DNA of 9,743 bases from JBAZCO01 sp041654915. Lineage in GTDB: Bacteria; Bacillota; Clostridia; Christensenellales; DTU072. Position numbers and translations under genes: made by a program. Positions 6,183 to 9,743 of this stretch are shown piece by piece. Each line of letters starts with the position of its first letter. Within the stretch, counting starts at the first letter, position 1. A model generated the notes under the pieces. It saw only the letters and a list, made by a program, of their open reading frames with translations. It made no database searches and was not told the DNA's origin. The stretch covers positions 1 through 9,743 of the forward strand of contig JBAZCO010000067.1 of NCBI GenBank assembly GCA_041654915.1, in the 5' to 3' direction.

Positions 6183-6861
6183 AAGACTTATTGCAGGATT
6201 GTTATTAGTGACGGTGGCGGTTACCGCACTCGTCTTTTTTACCGATGCTTTCCATACCGAGCAAGAGGCGGAGGCGGCGGTAATAAGGAGGGGTATGACG
6301 GGCGCAACCGTGCGCACAATTCAAACCAAACTAAAAAATTGGGGCTACTACAATGGTGCGGTGGACGGAATATTCGGCACGCAAACATATAATGCGGTAA
6401 GATTTTTTCAACAGCGCAACGGGTTGCTAGTTGACGGGATTGTGGGTAAACAAACCGCTGCTGCTTTGGGTATCACTCTTGCCTCTGCAAGTTCGTCAGG
6501 CGGGGCAACCTCTGGCGACACCTACCTTTTGGCGAGGGTGATTTATGCCGAGGCACGGGGCGAGCCTTATGTTGGGCAGGTTGCAATAGCGGCAATTGTG
6601 TTAAACCGTGTAAAAAGTCCGGACTTTCCCAACTCAATAGCGGGTGTAATATATCAGCCTTGGGCATTTACTGCGGTAAATGACGGGCAAATAAATCTTG
6701 CTCCTGACGAAACAGCTATTCGGGCGGCAAAGGATGCGTTAAGCGGTTGGGACCCAACATACGGTTGTTTATTTTACTACAATCCAGTCACCGCAACCAA
6801 TGCGTGGATTCGCCAAAAGCAAATCCGCCTAACAATCGGCAGACATGTATTCTGCGTATAA
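6175..6861 (+). CDS. sleB: Spore cortex-lytic enzyme SleB
   Basis: A germination-specific lytic transglycosylase that cuts muramic-lactam cortex peptidoglycan. It is made in the forespore and kept inactive with YpeB until germination. The 228 residues comprise an N-terminal hydrophobic export segment (about 4-22, possible cleavage in the AEAA stretch near 32-35), a peptidoglycan-binding domain (about 38-100; GxxGxxVRTIQ, VDGIFGTQTYNAV) and a SleB/CwlJ hydrolase domain (about 115-228). The domain contains YAEARGEP (124-131), whose Glu126 is the likely catalytic residue, and PWAFTAVND (162-170). I chose ATG 6175 over ATG 6160 because GGAGA (6162-6166) sits 8 nt before it and the extra MEKRI adds nothing. 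It overlaps spoIIR by 8 bp and is followed after 16 bp by ypeB. Confidence 0.95.
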   Translation: MAKRLIAGLLLVTVAVTALVFFTDAFHTEQEAEAAVIRRGMTGATVRTIQTKLKNWGYYNGAVDGIFGTQTYNAVRFFQQRNGLLVDGIVGKQTAAALGITLASASSSGGATSGDTYLLARVIYAEARGEPYVGQVAIAAIVLNRVKSPDFPNSIAGVIYQPWAFTAVNDGQINLAPDETAIRAAKDALSGWDPTYGCLFYYNPVTATNAWIRQKQIRLTIGRHVFCV

Positions 6862-6877
6862 GGAGGTTTGGTAAATA

Positions 6878-8197
6878 ATGAAAAATTGGAGAAACTTCAC
6901 CGCTCTTGCGGTAATATTCTTATTAGTTGCGGCTCTTGCGGTGTCGCTTGGTATATTTACCGAGCGGGACAGACAGTACCGCCAAGCATTGGATAATGTA
7001 TATAAAAAGTCCTATTACGAGGCAATGGATGCAATTAACGACCTTGAGATGAAACTTGACAAACTCACGCTTGCCGAGGGTAAAAACACGCAACGCACAT
7101 TGCTAACAGAAATTTGGATGCAAGCGGAGCTAGCCGAAAGCAACCTTGCCCAGCTATCGGCAAGGGATACGGAAATTGGGGAGATAATACGCTTTTTAAA
7201 TCAACTTGGCGACTATTCCTACTATCTTGCGGGCAAGACAGAGGACGAGAGCCTAACAGAAAAGGAGCGTGAGGCAATAGAAAAACTGCACGAAATTGTT
7301 GTAACTCTACATTCCTCTTTTGAGGAAACCAACACGGGTATTATGCAGGGCGGCACTCTTGCAGGGCGGCTAAGCGAGGGAGTAAGTTTATTGTCCTCAA
7401 GCTATATGCAGTTTACCACCAATAATACCATCGAATATCCCGAGATGATTTATGACGGTCCTTTTAGTGACGGATTGTCCGACCGAGAGGCAAAGTTTTT
7501 AAAAGACGCTGCCGAGATAACAAGAGAGGATGCCGAACAAGTTATAAAGGACACTTTCCCCAATACAACCGAGATAAACTTCTTAACCGAAGTGGGCGGG
7601 AGTATAGCGGCATTTATGTTTAATATAAAATGGAAAGAGGGAGAAGGCAGCGTAGAGGTAACCAAACTGGGCGGGCATATTGCCGAATATTCTAGCAATC
7701 GCAATATAGGCAATCCCGACCTTAGCGAGGAAGAGTGCCAAGCGATTGCCGAGGAAAAAATAAAAGAAATGGGTTATGAAAAAATGACGCCTGTTTGGGC
7801 AACCAATAGCCACTCTATGGTATATATAAACTTCGCTTATGAGGACAACGACATCATATATTATCCCGACTTAGTAAAGATTAAGATAGCCGCAGACACG
7901 GGCGAACTAATGGGCATAGAGGCGGCAAACTATATTTACAATCACACGGGCGCACGGGCGGCGGCGGAAAATTTAAAGACGATAGACGAGGCACGGGCAA
8001 AGGTTTCTGCCAAACTAAATATAGAGAGCGCACGGCTCACCTATATCCCCACCGAATGGAATACGGAGTTGCTAGCGTATGAGTTTTCGGGCAGTTATAA
8101 AGAGGGGCAATATTTTGTATATATTGCCGCCGATACACTAAACGAAATCAAGATAATGAAAGTAATAGAGTCAGACGGCGGCAAGCTGATAATGTAG
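6878..8197 (+). CDS. ypeB: Germination protein YpeB
   Basis: The partner of SleB, needed for SleB stability and localisation in the dormant spore. It is 439 residues long, close to the usual 450. It has an N-terminal membrane anchor (about 8-26), a helical N-terminal domain (about 30-180; GDYSYYLAGK at 111-120) and the family landmark YDGPFSD (192-198). Three PepSY-type repeats follow at about 210-272, 283-345 and 365-430. Start ATG 6878 is preceded by a full AGGAGG (6861-6866) at the rather long spacing of 11 nt. That site overlaps the last base of the sleB stop codon, which ties the two genes into one operon. A strong terminator follows 27 bp downstream. Confidence 0.94.
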   Translation: MKNWRNFTALAVIFLLVAALAVSLGIFTERDRQYRQALDNVYKKSYYEAMDAINDLEMKLDKLTLAEGKNTQRTLLTEIWMQAELAESNLAQLSARDTEIGEIIRFLNQLGDYSYYLAGKTEDESLTEKEREAIEKLHEIVVTLHSSFEETNTGIMQGGTLAGRLSEGVSLLSSSYMQFTTNNTIEYPEMIYDGPFSDGLSDREAKFLKDAAEITREDAEQVIKDTFPNTTEINFLTEVGGSIAAFMFNIKWKEGEGSVEVTKLGGHIAEYSSNRNIGNPDLSEEECQAIAEEKIKEMGYEKMTPVWATNSHSMVYINFAYEDNDIIYYPDLVKIKIAADTGELMGIEAANYIYNHTGARAAAENLKTIDEARAKVSAKLNIESARLTYIPTEWNTELLAYEFSGSYKEGQYFVYIAADTLNEIKIMKVIESDGGKLIM

Positions 8198-8224
8198 CAA
8201 ATAACCTATTTTCAAAAACCTGAT

Positions 8225-8270
8225 AAATAGCGGCGCAAGGGATATTCTTTTCCCCAGTGCCGCTATTTTT
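8225..8270 (+). terminator. Strong intrinsic terminator after ypeB
   Basis: AAATAGCGGC (8225-8234) pairs perfectly with GCCGCTATTT (8259-8268). The stem extends inward by G-U and C-G, and an inner GGG (8239-8241) can pair with CCC (8252-8255). The 3' arm ends in T5 (8266-8270). This closes the spoIIR-sleB-ypeB unit. Confidence 0.88.
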
Positions 8271-8312
8271 AATAAAAGAAAAGATAAAAAGGAATGGTTT
8301 TACCCTTTCTTA

Positions 8313-8321
8313 TGATATACT
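8313..8321 (+). promoter_or_regulatory. Extended -10 promoter, probably giving a leaderless lipid kinase mRNA
   Basis: TGA-TATACT gives a TGn extended -10 with a 5/6 hexamer; no good -35 is seen. The hexamer ends at 8321, so transcription should start at about 8326-8329, only 2-5 nt before ATG 8331. There is no Shine-Dalgarno sequence between them or just upstream. Confidence 0.6.
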
Positions 8322-8330
8322 ATTATCGGT

Positions 8331-9203
8331 ATGAGATGCTTACTTTTAATTAATATGTCTAGCGGCAACGCACAAAGGGCGGTAAACAATAAAGAGCTGA
8401 TAAAGTCGCTTGAAGAAACTTACGGCACGGTTGAGGAAAAGCGGATAACCGAACACGACTTTGATTTCAACCTCAAAGAGTACTGCAAAGATTATGATGC
8501 GGTTGCCGTGTGCGGCGGTGACGGAACTTTTAATGCGGCAATTAATGCAGTGCGGGGGCTGGATATAGAGTTGCTTTATATCCCTTGCGGCACTTTTAAC
8601 GATGCCGCCCATACCCTAAAGTCCCTTGAAAAACTAGACGACTTGCAAAACAGGCGGATTAGGCGGATAGACTTGGGCGAATTTAACGGCAGGCTGTTTA
8701 GTTATGTTGCGGCGGCAGGGAGCTTTACCGCAATAGGTTTTCTACCCAAGTCCAAGCACAAAAAGTTGTTCAAGCGGCTTGTTTATTATTTTTATGCGTT
8801 CAAAGAATACCGCTTGCACCATATAAAAGCGCAAATTACCGCAAATGGCAACAAATATTCAGGCGAATACACCCTGATAATGGCAATAAAATCCAAGTAT
8901 GTATTTGGCTTGCCTTTCAACCGCCTATACAGCCACAACAGCGGCGCAGGGCATATGTTATTAATAAAAACACCAAAGGGTGCATTCAAAATAATCAAGA
9001 TGTTCTTTTTATTCTTTCGAGCATTTTTTATTGGCTTTAACAAAGAAAAACACGGCAAGTATATCGATTTTTTCAACTTTACACAAGCGCAAATCATCCT
9101 AGATAAGAAATATGATTTTTGTGTAGATGGGGAAAGGATGCTGTCCGCCAAAGAAAACTCTCTAGCCTTTCACCGCCAAATGACCAAGCTATTTATCCCT
9201 TAG
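8331..9203 (+). CDS. Diacylglycerol kinase-family lipid kinase
   Basis: A 290-residue member of the DagK/YegS/sphingosine-kinase fold that phosphorylates diacylglycerol or a related lipid at the inner face of the membrane, recycling it into phospholipid synthesis. The first strand RCLLLIN (2-8) starts right at the N-terminus, so ATG 8331 must be the start. The nucleotide site is CGGDGT (61-66). PCGTFND (85-91) is the second conserved loop and VDGE (265-268) the C-terminal motif. Length is normal. A hydrophobic Phe-rich stretch (about 223-235) may dip into the membrane. It lies after the ypeB terminator with its own promoter, so it is not part of the spore operon. Whether it is DagK itself or a paralogue is not settled. 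Confidence 0.88.
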   Translation: MRCLLLINMSSGNAQRAVNNKELIKSLEETYGTVEEKRITEHDFDFNLKEYCKDYDAVAVCGGDGTFNAAINAVRGLDIELLYIPCGTFNDAAHTLKSLEKLDDLQNRRIRRIDLGEFNGRLFSYVAAAGSFTAIGFLPKSKHKKLFKRLVYYFYAFKEYRLHHIKAQITANGNKYSGEYTLIMAIKSKYVFGLPFNRLYSHNSGAGHMLLIKTPKGAFKIIKMFFLFFRAFFIGFNKEKHGKYIDFFNFTQAQIILDKKYDFCVDGERMLSAKENSLAFHRQMTKLFIP

Positions 9204-9207
9204 AGTA

Positions 9208-9258
9208 GGGAAAAATAAAAACATATGGCGCAATATTTTTAGGCGAACTGTTTTTCCC
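9208..9258. repeat. Nested inverted repeat just after the lipid kinase stop codon
   Basis: GGGAAAAA (9208-9215) pairs with TTTTTCCC (9251-9258), and TAAAAA (9216-9221) pairs with TTTTTA (9236-9241), leaving an unpaired 9-nt bulge on the right side. It starts 5 bp beyond the stop codon and may act as a 3'-end structure. Confidence 0.4.
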
Positions 9259-9302
9259 AAATTCAAGCATTCCCAAAAGCGTAAGTTACCCCGCCACTCG
9301 TG

Positions 9303-9332
9303 TACCGCCTGTACACTTCGGCGGTAGCTTTT
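9303..9332 (+). terminator. Intrinsic terminator candidate for the lipid kinase gene
   Basis: TACCGCC (9303-9309) pairs with GGCGGTA (9320-9326) around a 10-nt loop, followed by GCTTTT. The GC-rich 7-bp stem is good but the T-tract is short, and it lies 100 bp after the stop codon. Confidence 0.5.
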
Positions 9333-9527
9333 AGCAAAATCATCCCAAAATCCCCTTGCCAAATCGCTACTGCCGCACATTATCCAACTTTAAACAGAGT
9401 TTGCGGAACGCAACAATATTTATGAAAGATTCTATAAATAAAATATCCAAATGGGGGAAAACAGAAAGGCAGCCTTGTTCCCTATAACCAAATGATTAGC
9501 GACAAGCCTTATCAAAGGTGGAAAGTT

Positions 9528-9614
9528 ATGAGAAAGAAGGGGGTCAAAGGGGGAAACAAAGAGTATGTTTCCCCCTTATATAGTTGTAAACCACAGGGCA
9601 CAATTTTAATATAG
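9528..9614 (+). CDS. Possible 28-residue small ORF with a ribosome binding site
   Basis: ATG at 9528 is preceded by AAAGGTGG (9514-9521) at 6 nt spacing. The reading frame gives MRKKGVKGGNKEYVSP... and ends at TAG 9612-9614. The peptide is basic and matches nothing I recognise. The 11-bp hairpin at 9547-9577 lies inside it, so the ORF may be accidental or part of a leader or degenerate element. Confidence 0.15.
   Translation: MRKKGVKGGNKEYVSPLYSCKPQGTILI
9547..9577. repeat. Perfect 11-bp hairpin in the 3' intergenic region
   Basis: AAGGGGGAAAC (9547-9557) pairs exactly with GTTTCCCCCTT (9567-9577) around a 9-nt loop. It is the strongest dyad in the window apart from the ypeB terminator. There is no T-tract on the plus strand (ATATAG follows), and on the minus strand only TTTGA follows, so it is a poor classical terminator in either direction. 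Confidence 0.6.
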
Positions 9615-9628
9615 TGTGGTAGTCGCTT

Positions 9629-9657
9629 AAAAAACCACCGTTACCGCAAGCGTTAAC
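9629..9657 (-). terminator. Weak minus-strand terminator candidate near the right edge
   Basis: On the minus strand a 7-bp stem with one mismatch (9657-9651 with 9646-9640, loop 4 nt) is followed after 5 nt by T6 (9634-9629). It could end a gene entering leftward from beyond the window, but no such coding end is certain. Confidence 0.25.
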
Positions 9658-9743
9658 TTTTCAAATTATCTGCAATTAATTTTTGCGCCCTATGTTTTAA
9701 CTATCCGCATCTTTTTGCGTCTTTTGGGTGTCTTTGAACGGCT

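Larger units (their letters stand above)
9204..9743. other. 540-bp stretch without a convincing gene
   Basis: Stops are frequent in all frames. It holds several inverted repeats (entered separately), a small TTGCG-GAA-CGCAA hairpin at 9401-9413, and two tiny ORFs. One of these, 9422-9487 (21 codons), has no ribosome site. I recognise no tRNA, riboswitch, transposon end or CRISPR repeat. Confidence 0.7.

Noticed and set aside
8792..9151. 119-codon minus-strand ORF within the lipid kinase gene
   Set aside because: It is fully inside a gene with clear GGDGT and GTFND motifs and has no recognisable domain of its own.
9189..9380. 63-codon minus-strand ORF in the 3' region
   Set aside because: It has no good ribosome site and no family likeness, spans the terminator-like stem at 9303-9326 and runs into the lipid kinase end.
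9422..9487. 21-codon ORF MKDSINKISKWGKTERQPCSL
   Set aside because: It has no Shine-Dalgarno site, is very short, and matches no known peptide.
9697..9741. Open minus-strand frame from the right edge ending PFKDTQKTQKDADS
   Set aside because: Only 14 codons are visible and the other minus frames are also open for 13-17 codons, so a gene end cannot be claimed, though the weak terminator at 9629-9657 would fit one.
1..9743. Search for a defence, mobile or otherwise undescribed multi-gene system
   Set aside because: All full-length genes fall into known families with intact motifs; no transposase, integrase, CRISPR repeat, toxin-antitoxin pair or reverse transcriptase is visible.

Overview
The window looks like chromosomal core sequence from an anaerobic, spore-forming member of the Bacillota (class Clostridia or a relative). 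The evidence is an oxygen-sensitive class III ribonucleotide reductase with its activase, a set of endospore genes (spoIIR, sleB, ypeB), a Gram-positive type polysaccharide deacetylase with a signal peptide, Shine-Dalgarno sites of the AGGAGG type and sigma-A style promoters. Genus cannot be read from the sequence.

Layout, left to right. Positions 1-306 (minus) hold the N-terminal third or so of an SLC45-type MFS transporter cut by the window edge. Positions 512-1261 (minus) encode a secreted NodB-family polysaccharide deacetylase with a small in-frame tandem repeat in its linker. Divergent from it, 1372-2487 (plus) encodes a membrane-anchored ComEC-like metallo-beta-lactamase-fold hydrolase. 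The about 110 bp between the two contains a near-consensus promoter and three copies of GGGATAA/TTATCCC. Positions 2737-4878 and 4869-5531 are nrdD and nrdG, overlapping by 10 bp and preceded by a consensus promoter with two NrdR-like boxes spaced exactly 32 bp start to start. Positions 5652-8197 form a tight sporulation/germination cluster spoIIR-sleB-ypeB, closed by a strong intrinsic terminator. Positions 8331-9203 encode a diacylglycerol-kinase-family lipid kinase whose promoter sits so close to the ATG that the mRNA is probably leaderless. Positions 9204-9743 contain no convincing gene but several inverted repeats.

How the genes fit together. nrdDG supplies dNTPs without oxygen, under probable NrdR control. 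SpoIIR is the forespore signal that triggers sigma-E activation in the mother cell. SleB and YpeB are made in the forespore and stored for cortex breakdown at germination. Their overlap with spoIIR suggests one forespore transcript. The deacetylase, the ComEC-like hydrolase and the lipid kinase are envelope or lipid related but are separate transcription units.

I see no defence system, mobile element, CRISPR array or clearly undescribed multi-gene system. The points most worth checking are regulatory: the NrdR-box promoter, a terminator-like hairpin that contains the spoIIR ribosome binding site, probable leaderless starts, the repeated GGGATAA element, and the hairpin-rich 3' end.
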